A DNA stretch of 7,233 nt. Source: Nitrospirota bacterium (GTDB lineage Bacteria > Nitrospirota > Nitrospiria > SBBL01 > Manganitrophaceae). The notes under the pieces are model-generated. The model was not told the DNA's origin and ran no database searches. It saw only the letters and a list, made by a program, of their open reading frames with translations. Every line of letters begins with the position of its first letter. Within the stretch, counting starts at the first letter, position 1. Below are positions 1-7,233 of this stretch, in pieces. The stretch spans positions 1 through 7,233 of the forward strand of contig JAHFEM010000086.1 in the NCBI GenBank assembly GCA_023248505.1, given 5' to 3'. The translations under genes were made by a program, and so were the position numbers.

Positions 1-803
1 CATTGCGGCGCACGGCTCCTTCCACGGAAGGACCCTCGCCACGGTCACCGCCACCGGCCAGGAGAAATACCAAAAAGGCTTTGATCCCCTCCTCCCCGGC
101 TTCAAGCATGTCCCCTTCGGCGATGCCGAGGCGATCGAAAAAGCCGTTACGCCTCAGACGGCCGCCATCCTCCTGGAGCCGATTCAGGGAGAAGGCGGCG
201 TCCGCGTGCCGCCGAAGGGATACCTCGCCCAGGTTCGAAAGATCTGCGACCGGAATGGCCTGCTGCTGATCTTCGATGAGGTGCAAACCGGGATGGGACG
301 AACCGGCCGACTCTTCGCCTATGAGCACGAGGGAATCACCCCCGATATCATCACCCTGGCGAAAGGGCTCGGCGGCGGGGTTCCCATCGGCGCGATGCTC
401 GCCCACGCGGAGGCCGCCAGCGCATTTACCCCGGGAAGCCACGCTTCCACCTTCGGTGGAAACCCGCTCGTCTGCGCCGCCGGGATTGCGGTGATGAAGC
501 GGCTGACACAAGGCGCCGGCTTTCTGAAAGGGGTTCGAGAAAAAGGCGACGATCTGATGAAAAAACTGGCGCAGCTTCAACAAAAAACCTCCGCCATCCA
601 AGCGGTCCGGGGAAGAGGATTGATCGTCGCCGTCGATCTGACGATCCCGGCTTCGGACGTGATCCAAAAGGCGGCTGCAAAGGGGCTCCTCTTGAACAAG
701 ACATCGGATCAAACCCTCCGATTCGTTCCGCCCTTGACCATTCGACGGGCGGAAATCGATCGGATGCTGACCCTATTGGCTGAAATTCTTCCGGAGGTCT
801 CCG

Positions 804-817
<14 letters not shown>
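1..817 (+). CDS. argD: acetylornithine aminotransferase, 3' part (5' end outside window)
   Basis: PLP-dependent class III aminotransferase of the cytoplasm that converts N-acetylglutamate semialdehyde to N-acetylornithine using glutamate; family members often also serve as succinyl-DAP aminotransferase in lysine synthesis. The first complete codon is at base 2 and 271 residues are present. Against a usual length of about 395-405 residues, roughly the first 125 are missing. Visible motifs, numbered from the window edge: HGSFHGRT at 4-11, EPIQGEGGV at 59-67, IFDEVQTGMGRTG at 90-102 (Asp92 pairs with the PLP ring nitrogen), the PLP-binding Lys121 in LAKGLGGGVPIG, STFGGNP at 149-155, and the C-terminal LRFVPPL at 239-245. 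The stop codon lies inside argF (14-nt overlap), so the two are probably translationally coupled. GABA or ornithine aminotransferase are related alternatives, but the arg neighbours decide the call. Confidence 0.95.
793..797 (+). promoter_or_regulatory. ribosome binding site of argF inside argD
   Basis: GGAGG lies 6 nt before the argF ATG at 804 and is embedded in the last codons of argD. It fixes the argF start and means ribosomes finishing argD uncover or pass this site, which suits coupled translation. Confidence 0.75.
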
Positions 818-1730
<913 letters not shown>

Positions 1731-1778
1731 GGACGCGCGCATTTTTGATTGAACATTCTCAGTAGGAATGAAGGGGTC

Positions 1779-3011
1779 ATGGAGAAAAAAATAAAGAAAG
1801 TGGTGTTGGCCTATTCGGGAGGGCTGGATACTTCCGTCATCATTCGATGGTTGATCGAGCGATACCACTGCGAGGTGATCGCCTTCTGCGCCGATGTCGG
1901 CCAGGGGGAAGACCTCGCCGCCGTCGCCGAGAAGGCGAAGAAAACCGGGGCGAGCAAGGTGGTCATTGCCGATCTGAAGGAGATCTTCGCAAAGGAGTAC
2001 CTCTTTCCGATGCTCCGGGCCAATGCCGTCTACGAAGGCTCTTATCTTCTCGGCACTTCGATCGCCCGGCCGCTGATCGCCAAGGGACAGATGGAAGTCG
2101 CCCAGAAAGAACGGGCCGATGCGGTGTCGCACGGCGCGACCGGGAAGGGGAACGATCAGGTTCGGTTTGAGCTGACCTATCTTTCGATCGACCCGTCGAT
2201 CCGGATCATCGCCCCCTGGCGCGATTGGGAATTCAGCTCGCGATCGGAGTTGATCGCGTACGCCCACCAACATGGCATTCCGGTCACGGCGACCGTGGCG
2301 AAGCCCTACAGCATCGATCGGAATCTTTTCCATGTCAGCTACGAAGGGGGTATTCTCGAAGACCCCTGGGCGGAGCCGCCGGAGTCGATGTTCACCTTCA
2401 CCACCTCTCCCGAGAAGGCGCCGGATGCGCCGCAGTCTCTCGAAATCGGGTTCGTGGACGGCAATCCGGTCAGCATTGACGGGAAGAAATATTCCCCCGC
2501 GAAGCTGATCGGCGAGTTGAACCGAATCGGAGGAAGCCACGGAATCGGCCGGGTGGATCTTGTTGAAAACAGATACGTCGGGATCAAATCGCGCGGCGTC
2601 TATGAAACCCCCGGCGGGACGCTTCTCCATGCGGCGCATCGCGCCGTCGAGTCGCTCACCCTCGATCGGGAGGTCCTTCATCTTCGCGACAGCCTCATCC
2701 CGCAATATGCCCGATTGGTCTACTACGGCTATTGGTTCTCTCCGGAGCGGCAGCTTCTTCAAGGCCTCATCGACGGGGCGCAGGAAGGGGTCACCGGCAC
2801 GGCGCGCTTAAAACTTTACAAGGGGAGTGTGACCGTCGCCGGCCGGAAATCCCCCCGCTCCCTCTACCGGCAGGAGATCTCGACGTTCGAGAAGGACACC
2901 GTCTACATTCCCAAAGAGGCCGAAGGCTTTATCCGCCTCAACGCCCTTCGGCTGAAGCTGTTGGCAATGGGTCGAAATAAATCGAAAGGCCCTCATGGCA
3001 AGAAAAAGTAA
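1779..3011 (+). CDS. argG: argininosuccinate synthase
   Basis: ATP-dependent enzyme that joins citrulline and aspartate to form argininosuccinate, releasing AMP and pyrophosphate. With the ATG at 1779 the protein has 410 residues, a normal length. It opens with the ATP-pyrophosphatase loop AYSGGLDTS at 11-19. Other family motifs are [14 protein letters not shown] at 118-131, [11 protein letters not shown] at 187-197, [20 protein letters not shown] at 257-276 and the C-terminal [15 protein letters not shown] at 345-359. An in-frame TTG at 1749 would add ten residues, but homologues begin close to the SGGLDTS loop, so ATG 1779 is preferred. Its ribosome site is poor: AAGGGG at 1771-1776 is only 2 nt away and AGGA at 1764-1767 is 11 nt away. 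The C-terminus is Lys-rich ([10 protein letters not shown]) and its coding end overlaps argH by 17 nt. Confidence 0.95.
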   Translation: MEKKIKKVVLAYSGGLDTSVIIRWLIERYHCEVIAFCADVGQGEDLAAVAEKAKKTGASKVVIADLKEIFAKEYLFPMLRANAVYEGSYLLGTSIARPLIAKGQMEVAQKERADAVSHGATGKGNDQVRFELTYLSIDPSIRIIAPWRDWEFSSRSELIAYAHQHGIPVTATVAKPYSIDRNLFHVSYEGGILEDPWAEPPESMFTFTTSPEKAPDAPQSLEIGFVDGNPVSIDGKKYSPAKLIGELNRIGGSHGIGRVDLVENRYVGIKSRGVYETPGGTLLHAAHRAVESLTLDREVLHLRDSLIPQYARLVYYGYWFSPERQLLQGLIDGAQEGVTGTARLKLYKGSVTVAGRKSPRSLYRQEISTFEKDTVYIPKEAEGFIRLNALRLKLLAMGRNKSKGPHGKKK

Positions 3012-4476
3012 AAAAAGGGGAACCGAGAAGACGCGGGGGAAAAAGCCGTCCGGTTCGGACGCTTCCCGCCTCCCGCCTCCCGCCTCCCGTGCGTTTACAA
3101 AGGCCTGGGAGGGCCGGTTCACCGAGGCGACCGATCCCGAGGTCGAGCGGTTCACCTCGTCGTTCTCGTTCGACCGCCGTCTCTATCGGTACGACATCCA
3201 GGGGAGCATCGCGCATACCGAAGCGCTCGGCCGGGCCGGACTGCTCACCGAGCGGGAACGGGATACCCTGGTTCGCGGGCTTAAAGAGATCGAGGCGGAG
3301 ATCGCGGCGGAGGGGGCTCAAATTCAAGCCGCTCCGGCCGACGAGGATATCCACATGCATATCGAACGGCGGCTGGTGGAAAAGGTCGGCGAGGTCGGCG
3401 GGAAGCTCCACACCGGCCGGAGCCGGAACGACCAGGTGGCCTTAGACCTCCGGCTCTACCTTCGGGAGGAGACGCGGACCGTCGCCGAGCAGATCCGATC
3501 GGTTCAGCGCGCCTTGGTCGCGCAGGCCGAGTCCAATATCGATACGATCCTCCCCGGCTATACCCATTTGCAGCGGGCCCAGCCGATCTCGCTGGCGCAC
3601 TATCTGCTCGCTTACTATGAAATGCTGGAGCGGGATCGAGGCCGCCTGCTCGACTCTTTGAAACGGCTCGACCAGATGCCGCTCGGCGCCGGCGCGCTCG
3701 CCGGAAATAGCTTTGGAATCGACCGTCTTGCGGTTGCCCGCGCCCTCGGCTTCTCGGAGGTCACCGCCAATAGCCTCGATACGGTGAGTGACCGCGACCT
3801 GGTCGTGGAATTCCTCTCGGCGGCGTCGATCCTCATGATGCACCTCTCCCGCTGGGCGGAGGATTGGATCCTCTGGGCCTCCTCCGAATTCCGCTTCATC
3901 GATCTCCCCGACCGGTTCTGCACCGGGAGCAGCATGATGCCGCAGAAGAAAAATCCCGACGTGCTCGAGCTGATCCGGGGCAAGACGGGACGCGTGTATG
4001 GGTCGCTGCTCACCCTGCTGACCCTCCTCAAGGGGCTTCCGCTTTCCTATAACCGGGATCTTCAAGAGGACAAAGAACCGCTCTTTAATGCAACCGACAC
4101 GGTGAAAAGCGCCCTGCGGCTGATGGCCGATTTGGTCCGGCAGGTCTCCTTCAAGAGGGAACGGATGCTGGAATCGACCCGGGAAGGGTTTCTCCTCGCA
4201 ACCGACCTGGCCGATTATCTCGTTTTCAAAGGGCTCCCGTTTCGTCAGGCGCATAAGGTCATCGGGAAAATCGTCCGCCAAAGCCTGGCCGAGGGAAGAC
4301 CGATGGAGGGGTGGACTCTGGCCGAGCTTCAGGCCTTCTCTCCCCTTTTTCAGGAGGATGTCTTCGACTGTTTTTCGCTGGCCGGCTCTCTCCAACGGAA
4401 AGGGGGGACGGGGGGAACCTCTCCCCAGTCGATTGAAGCCGAAATTCGGAAGATCAAGCGGAAGCTGAAAGTGTAG
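2995..4476 (+). CDS. argH: argininosuccinate lyase with basic N-terminal extension
   Basis: Tetrameric fumarase/aspartase-superfamily enzyme that splits argininosuccinate into arginine and fumarate, the last step of arginine synthesis. The 493 residues exceed the usual 455-470. The family core starts at about residue 35 ([11 protein letters not shown]). Core motifs are [13 protein letters not shown] at 139-151, [10 protein letters not shown] at 188-197 with catalytic His191, the flexible signature loop [12 protein letters not shown] at 311-322 holding the catalytic serine, and GGTSPQS near 473-479. Residues 1-34 are extra: a Lys/Arg-rich part followed by SRLPPPASR, encoded by a 7-bp tandem repeat. 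No ATG, GTG or TTG occurs in frame between codon 1 and the core, and an in-frame TGA lies upstream at 2953, so the extension must be translated if the gene is made. A likely ribosome site, GAAAGG at 2984-2989, sits 5 nt before the ATG inside argG. Confidence 0.95.
   Translation: MARKSKKRGTEKTRGKKPSGSDASRLPPPASRAFTKAWEGRFTEATDPEVERFTSSFSFDRRLYRYDIQGSIAHTEALGRAGLLTERERDTLVRGLKEIEAEIAAEGAQIQAAPADEDIHMHIERRLVEKVGEVGGKLHTGRSRNDQVALDLRLYLREETRTVAEQIRSVQRALVAQAESNIDTILPGYTHLQRAQPISLAHYLLAYYEMLERDRGRLLDSLKRLDQMPLGAGALAGNSFGIDRLAVARALGFSEVTANSLDTVSDRDLVVEFLSAASILMMHLSRWAEDWILWASSEFRFIDLPDRFCTGSSMMPQKKNPDVLELIRGKTGRVYGSLLTLLTLLKGLPLSYNRDLQEDKEPLFNATDTVKSALRLMADLVRQVSFKRERMLESTREGFLLATDLADYLVFKGLPFRQAHKVIGKIVRQSLAEGRPMEGWTLAELQAFSPLFQEDVFDCFSLAGSLQRKGGTGGTSPQSIEAEIRKIKRKLKV
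3062..3089 (+). repeat. heptamer tandem repeat (TCCCGCC) inside the argH 5' coding region
   Basis: TCCCGCC is present twice in tandem at 3064-3077, followed by a partial third copy TCCCG at 3078-3082. Because 7 is not a multiple of 3, each copy is read in a new frame, giving the Ser-Arg-Leu-Pro-Pro-Pro-Ala-Ser-Arg stretch of ArgH. The repeat lies exactly between the basic N-terminal tail and the conserved enzyme core. It looks like a short low-complexity repeat that entered or expanded in the argG-argH junction. Confidence 0.7.
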
Positions 4477-4494
4477 TCGTTAAAGAAGCAATCC

Positions 4495-4560
4495 GCCTTC
4501 AGCGGTCCGCTGTCAGCTTAAAAATTTAAAGCTGAATGCTGAAAGCTGAGCGCTGAAGGC
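4495..4560. repeat. heptamer array forming a long inverted repeat downstream of argH
   Basis: The right side (4531-4558) is four tandem heptamers: GCTGAAT, GCTGAAA, GCTGAGC, GCTGAAG, followed by GCT. The left side (4497-4517) is three heptamers of the same kind on the opposite strand: CTTCAGC, GGTCCGC, TGTCAGC. The outer ends GCCTTCAGCG and CGCTGAAGGC pair perfectly, and the inner AGCTTAAA pairs with TTTAAAGCT around an AT-rich loop near 4521-4530. One arm has one more heptamer than the other, so a seven-base bulge is expected. It resembles dispersed short tandemly repeated repetitive elements known from cyanobacteria and other bacteria; whether it is dispersed in this genome cannot be seen here. 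It could also act as an mRNA 3'-end stabiliser or weak terminator for argH. Confidence 0.75.
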
Positions 4561-4601
4561 TATTTTCTGAGTAAGCGTTCAACTCCTCTAAAAATAATGA
4601 T

Positions 4602-4630
4602 TTGAACAGTGATTCGAAAGCGGATATACT
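4602..4630 (+). promoter_or_regulatory. candidate sigma70-type promoter
   Basis: TTGAAC at 4602-4607 (four of six matches to TTGACA) and TATACT at 4625-4630 (five of six matches to TATAAT) are separated by exactly 17 nt. The surrounding region is clearly more AT-rich than the genes around it. Transcription would start near 4637, downstream of the repeat hairpin, and would serve the radical SAM gene and lysA independently of the arg operon. It overlaps the first codons of the small lipoprotein gene, so that gene would need upstream transcription or a later start. The call rests on sequence match only. Confidence 0.45.
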
Positions 4631-4782
4631 ACATTTTGGTCTATTTTTTATGCTTTCTATTTCTATCGGCTTGTGGTAGAAAGGGGAATCCCGTTGCGCC
4701 GGATGAGCAACCCGGCCAAGAACGATCGGCCCCTAAAAGCGACCCGGAATCCAATCCATCTAACCCACCTGAGACTGACTAA
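4609..4782 (+). CDS. small LptM/YifL-like outer-membrane lipoprotein
   Basis: A 57-codon reading frame beginning with GTG, with an in-frame TGA just upstream at 4603. Residues 1-5 are basic (MIRKR). Residues 6-21 form a hydrophobic signal segment ending in the lipobox Leu-Ser-Ala-Cys, with lipidated Cys22. After it comes GRKGNPVAPDE and a hydrophilic tail rich in Pro, Ser, Asn and Glu. The Cys-Gly-x-Lys-Gly start of the mature part followed by prolines is the hallmark of the LptM/YifL family. In E. coli LptM assists assembly of the LPS translocon LptD-LptE. Such genes are commonly found immediately upstream of lysA; here one gene intervenes. The ribosome site is weak, with no clear purine run before GTG, and the start is therefore the least certain part. 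An in-frame TTG at 4636 would leave too short a signal peptide. Confidence 0.75.
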   Translation: MIRKRIYYILVYFLCFLFLSACGRKGNPVAPDEQPGQERSAPKSDPESNPSNPPETD

Positions 4783-4790
4783 AGCGATAC

Positions 4791-4798
4791 GGAGGAGG
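4791..4798 (+). promoter_or_regulatory. strong ribosome binding site of the radical SAM gene
   Basis: GGAGGAGG lies 4-7 nt before the ATG at 4803, depending on which half pairs with the 16S tail. It is the strongest Shine-Dalgarno sequence in the window and settles the start of the radical SAM protein. It suggests efficient translation relative to its neighbours. Confidence 0.75.
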
Positions 4799-4802
4799 AC
4801 CC

Positions 4803-6692
4803 ATGCAGCTGGTACAACTTGGAAAATCCGCGAATAAGAGGTCGGTTGCGAAGCAACGAAGAAAAATTTTGTTCATTGAACCGTATCCTGAAAACAATGT
4901 CTATCGAATGGCGCCGACCGAGCGCCAAGCGCTCTGGTTTCCGAAGCTCAGCCTCCCGAGCCTGGCCGCCTATACCCCGGCTCATTGGGAAATTCAAATC
5001 CTCGATGAGAGCGTCGACCAAGTCGACTTTAACGCCCAAGCCGACCTGGTCGGCATCTCGGCGATGACCTGCTATGCGCCGCGCGCTTATGAAATCGCCC
5101 GGCGCTTCCGCGCCAGAGGAATCACGGTCGTCCTCGGGGGGGTTCATCCGAGCTACATGCCGGACGAGGCGGCGCAGTACGCAGACAGCGTGGTGATCGG
5201 CGAGGCCGAGGATCTCTGGCCGAAGCTTCTCCAAGATTTCGAGGAAGGAAAGCTTCAAAAACGCTACCGGATGGAGAGCTTCCCGGCGATGGACGGGTAC
5301 CGACAGACCCGGATCGAGCTCTTGAATCAAGATGCCTACATGACCGGCCAGTGCGTCATGACGACCCGCGGCTGCCACTTCGAGTGCGAGTTCTGCTCGG
5401 TCTCCCCCTTCAACGGAAAGACAACGCGCCGGCGTCCGGTTCCGGAGGTGGTCGCCGAGGTTCAGCGGATCAAGGAATGGCGGCGGAGCAAGATCGTCGA
5501 TAAGATGCTCAAGGGACCGATCTTTGAGCGGTTTAAAACCTCGCTGCGGTTCTTTTCCGGGATCGAAGATGGAACCATCTTCGCGTTCGTCGACGATTTG
5601 CACAATTCGAACCGGACCTACTGCAAAGAGCTTTGGACGGCGCTGAAGGCGCTCGACATCAAGTGGGGGGCCCAATGCACCCTTTTCCTCGGGGATGAGC
5701 CCGATATGGTGAAGCTCGCCGCCGAGTCGGGGTGCGTTTCGATGTTCGTCGGGATGGAATCGATCTTCGCCGAGAGCATCGACGAGACGAATAAGCCGTT
5801 CAACCGGGTCGAGCAGTACGAGCGGCAGATCAAGTGTTTCCACGACAACGGGATTATGCTCAATCCGGGGGTCATCTTCGGGTTCGATCACGACGATGAA
5901 TCGGTCTTCGAGAAGACGGTGGAATTCCTCATCCAAAACAACATGGAGCTCGCCTACTTCAATATCTTGACCCCTCTTCCGGGAACCCCCCTCTTCGACC
6001 GGATGAATGCCGAGGGGAGGATTCTCCATCATGAGTGGGAGAAATATGACGGGAAACATGTTGTCTTTCAACCGAAGCGGATCTCGCAAGAAGCCCTCCA
6101 GGAGGGATTTTTCTGGGCCAACCATCAATTCTTCTCGCACAACTCGATCCTGAGGCGTCTCTTCTACACCCGGCAGCGGTTGGTCGCGCGATGGGCGATG
6201 AACCTCGCCTTCCGAAGCATCGTCAGGCGGACCGCCCCGAAGGGAAGCCTCTCGCCCCTCTCGCAGATCATCCAGAACCTCCAGGCGAAACTGCCGACCT
6301 ATGAGACCGAGAACTTGATTCCGAATGCCCTGAACTCGTTGCGGGAGAAAGTCCAGGAGGTCTCGGGACAGATCGACCGCTTCCTCCAGATCCGGGCGCA
6401 CAAGGGGGAGAGCTTCCGGGAGCTGCGGGTGAACCTCGAGGGAACCCTCGATCGATTGAACGCCAAAGAATTGAAGAAGCGAATCCTGCAGGCGACGGAG
6501 CGGGCAAAGATCGACATCATCCTCAACTTCGAGCACCTGCAGCATGCCACGCCGGCGGCCTTTTCGACCCTCGCCGATCCTCAGTTTATCAAGAGGGTCG
6601 CCTCGGCGACCAACGTCAAATTTATGAACCTGAAGAAGTCCTTCCAGCAGGCGGTCGATCCGGCCCTTCTCGCGTTGGAGGTAGGGGAGTAG
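4803..6692 (+). CDS. B12-binding-type radical SAM protein with DUF4070-like region and STAS-like C-terminus
   Basis: Predicted cytoplasmic [4Fe-4S] radical SAM enzyme of 629 residues; substrate unknown. Residues 20-150 form a Rossmann-like cobalamin-binding-type domain (DLVGISAMTC at 81-90, GGVHPSYMPDEA at 112-123, VVIGEAED at 130-137). The DxHxxG motif that ligates cobalt in base-off B12 proteins is absent, as in many radical SAM relatives. The radical SAM core starts with TTRGCHFECEFC, giving the CxxxCxxC cluster ligands Cys191, Cys195 and Cys198, then RRRPVPEVVAEV at 209-220, FVDDLHNSN at 262-270 and ILTPLPGTPLFDRM at 388-401. Residues of about 224-258 look like an insertion relative to relatives. 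Residues 400-475 resemble DUF4070. After a helical linker, residues 538-620 look like a STAS domain. The stop is 4 nt before lysA, suggesting co-translation. Relatives include methyltransferases, cyclases and hopanoid- or lipid-modifying enzymes; none can be assigned. Confidence 0.88.
   Translation: MQLVQLGKSANKRSVAKQRRKILFIEPYPENNVYRMAPTERQALWFPKLSLPSLAAYTPAHWEIQILDESVDQVDFNAQADLVGISAMTCYAPRAYEIARRFRARGITVVLGGVHPSYMPDEAAQYADSVVIGEAEDLWPKLLQDFEEGKLQKRYRMESFPAMDGYRQTRIELLNQDAYMTGQCVMTTRGCHFECEFCSVSPFNGKTTRRRPVPEVVAEVQRIKEWRRSKIVDKMLKGPIFERFKTSLRFFSGIEDGTIFAFVDDLHNSNRTYCKELWTALKALDIKWGAQCTLFLGDEPDMVKLAAESGCVSMFVGMESIFAESIDETNKPFNRVEQYERQIKCFHDNGIMLNPGVIFGFDHDDESVFEKTVEFLIQNNMELAYFNILTPLPGTPLFDRMNAEGRILHHEWEKYDGKHVVFQPKRISQEALQEGFFWANHQFFSHNSILRRLFYTRQRLVARWAMNLAFRSIVRRTAPKGSLSPLSQIIQNLQAKLPTYETENLIPNALNSLREKVQEVSGQIDRFLQIRAHKGESFRELRVNLEGTLDRLNAKELKKRILQATERAKIDIILNFEHLQHATPAAFSTLADPQFIKRVASATNVKFMNLKKSFQQAVDPALLALEVGE
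6414..6662 (+). other. STAS-like domain at the C-terminus of the radical SAM protein
   Basis: This segment encodes residues 538-620. The run LRVNLEGTLDRLNAKELKKR has the look of the STAS opening strand and helix (compare the general pattern V-x-L-x-G-x-L-D-x-x-x-A-x-E-L). IDIILNFEHLQHATPAAF fits the central strand and the loop that holds the phosphorylated serine in SpoIIAA-type proteins, and VKFMNLKKSFQQAV fits the last strand and helix. The usual Asp-Ser-Ser-Gly is replaced by His-Ala-Thr-Pro around 581-584, so partner-switching by phosphorylation is doubtful. The match is by eye only. Confidence 0.5.
6683..6689 (+). promoter_or_regulatory. ribosome binding site of lysA inside the radical SAM gene
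   Basis: AGGGGAG ends 7 nt before the lysA ATG at 6697 and lies within the last codons of the upstream gene. It supports the ATG at 6697 and coupled translation of the two genes. Confidence 0.65.
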
Positions 6693-6696
6693 GATC

Positions 6697-7233
6697 ATGC
6701 ACGATTTCCGTTTTAAGAAGGGGAAGCTCTACTGCGAGAATGTCTCCATGGAGGCGCTCGCCGAGAAGGTCGGCACCCCGCTCTATGTCTATAGCCACAA
6801 CACCCTGCGCCGGCATTTTCTCGCATATCAAAAGGCCTTCGCCAAAGTTCCGCATCTGATCGCCTTTGCGATGAAGGCCAACGCCAACCTCGCCGTCCTT
6901 CGTCTCTTCGCCAAGGAAGGGGGGGGGATCGATATCGTCTCCGAGGGGGAGCTTCACCGGGCCCTCGCGGCGGGGGTCGATCCGAAAAAGATCGTCTTCG
7001 CCGGGGTCGGGAAGACCCGCCCGGAGATGCAGGCGGCGCTGCGGGCCGGGATCTTGATGTTCAATGTCGAGTCGGCGCAGGAGCTCATCGCCCTCGATGA
7101 AGTCGCCAAATCGCTTCAGACCAGAGCCCCGGTGGCGCTGCGGGTGAATCCGGATATCAATCCGAAGACCCATCCCTACATCTCCACCGGATTGAAAAAG
7201 AGCAAGTTTGGAATCGAGATCACCAAGGCGGTC
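6697..7233 (+). CDS. lysA: diaminopimelate decarboxylase, 5' part (3' end outside window)
   Basis: PLP-dependent fold-type III decarboxylase that converts meso-diaminopimelate to L-lysine, the last step of lysine synthesis. The 179 visible residues are about 40-45 percent of the usual 415-430. The start MHDFRFKKGKLYCENV and GTPLYVYS at 26-33 are typical of the family N-terminus. The PLP-binding lysine is Lys60 in AFAMKANANLAVL, followed by GGGIDIVSEGEL at 75-86, FAGVGKT at 101-107, ALRVNPDI at 147-154 and the substrate-side HPYISTGLKKSKFGI at 159-173. Carboxynorspermidine or ornithine decarboxylases share the fold, but this motif set is that of LysA. It starts 4 nt after the radical SAM stop codon and reads without interruption to the window edge. 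Confidence 0.95.
   Translation, partial: MHDFRFKKGKLYCENVSMEALAEKVGTPLYVYSHNTLRRHFLAYQKAFAKVPHLIAFAMKANANLAVLRLFAKEGGGIDIVSEGELHRALAAGVDPKKIVFAGVGKTRPEMQAALRAGILMFNVESAQELIALDEVAKSLQTRAPVALRVNPDINPKTHPYISTGLKKSKFGIEITKAV

Noticed and set aside
1731..1778. A promoter or ARG-box operator between argF and argG
   Set aside because: TTGAAC occurs at 1749-1754 but no -10 element follows at proper distance, and no palindromic operator was found.
1768..1794. Eight-codon frame (ATG to TAA) overlapping the argG start, as a possible leader peptide
   Set aside because: It has no arginine run, no attenuator-like hairpins around it, and is short enough to occur by chance.
4495..4572. Classical rho-independent terminator after argH
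   Set aside because: The stem is strong but the following bases (TATTTTCTGAG) lack a proper T-run, and the heptamer composition is better explained as a repeat element.
4803..6692. Specific identity as a hopanoid-modifying radical SAM enzyme (HpnP, HpnR or HpnJ type)
   Set aside because: The domain layout is similar, but no hopanoid genes are nearby and no motif seen here is specific to those families.
4779..6698. A 639-codon open frame on the minus strand, antisense to the radical SAM gene
   Set aside because: The plus strand encodes clear motifs, while the antisense product has no recognisable domain and is rich in Arg, Leu, Asp and Glu as expected for the mirror of a GC-rich gene. Long antisense frames also occur over argG and argH for the same reason.

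Overview
The window is GC-rich bacterial DNA with six protein genes in the track-visible size range plus one very small one, all on the + strand. The layout is argD (3' part), argF, argG, argH, a 132-bp gap holding a heptamer-repeat hairpin, a short lipoprotein gene of the LptM/YifL type, a cobalamin-binding-type radical SAM gene, and lysA (5' part). No RNA gene, transposase, CRISPR array or phage gene was seen. The lipoprotein implies a Gram-negative-type outer membrane. The arg cluster, the LptM-like gene next to lysA, and the codon and amino-acid style would fit Nitrospirota or a deltaproteobacterial-type lineage, but this placement is an inference from gene order and overall feel, not from a marker gene.

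Positions 1-4476 form a compact arginine operon. argD and argF overlap by 14 nt, a 48-nt gap separates argF from argG, and argG and argH overlap by 17 nt. The four enzymes cover the route from N-acetylglutamate semialdehyde to arginine except for removal of the acetyl group and supply of carbamoyl phosphate, which must be encoded elsewhere. All catalytic motifs that can be checked are intact. ArgH carries an unusual basic, Pro-rich N-terminal extension that contains a heptamer tandem repeat.

Positions 4477-4608 hold a second, unrelated heptamer array folded as an inverted repeat (4495-4560), followed by a reasonable sigma70-type promoter (4602-4630). The promoter overlaps the start of a 57-codon lipoprotein gene (4609-4782) that starts with GTG and is easily missed.

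Positions 4803-7233 hold the radical SAM gene and, only 4 nt later, lysA (diaminopimelate decarboxylase, last step of lysine synthesis). An LptM-like gene just upstream of lysA is a familiar arrangement in Gram-negative bacteria, so the radical SAM gene looks like an extra gene placed inside a lptM-lysA pair. Its last 90 or so residues resemble a STAS domain without the usual phosphoacceptor motif. This apparent radical SAM-STAS fusion, translationally tied to lysA, is the most unusual item in the window.
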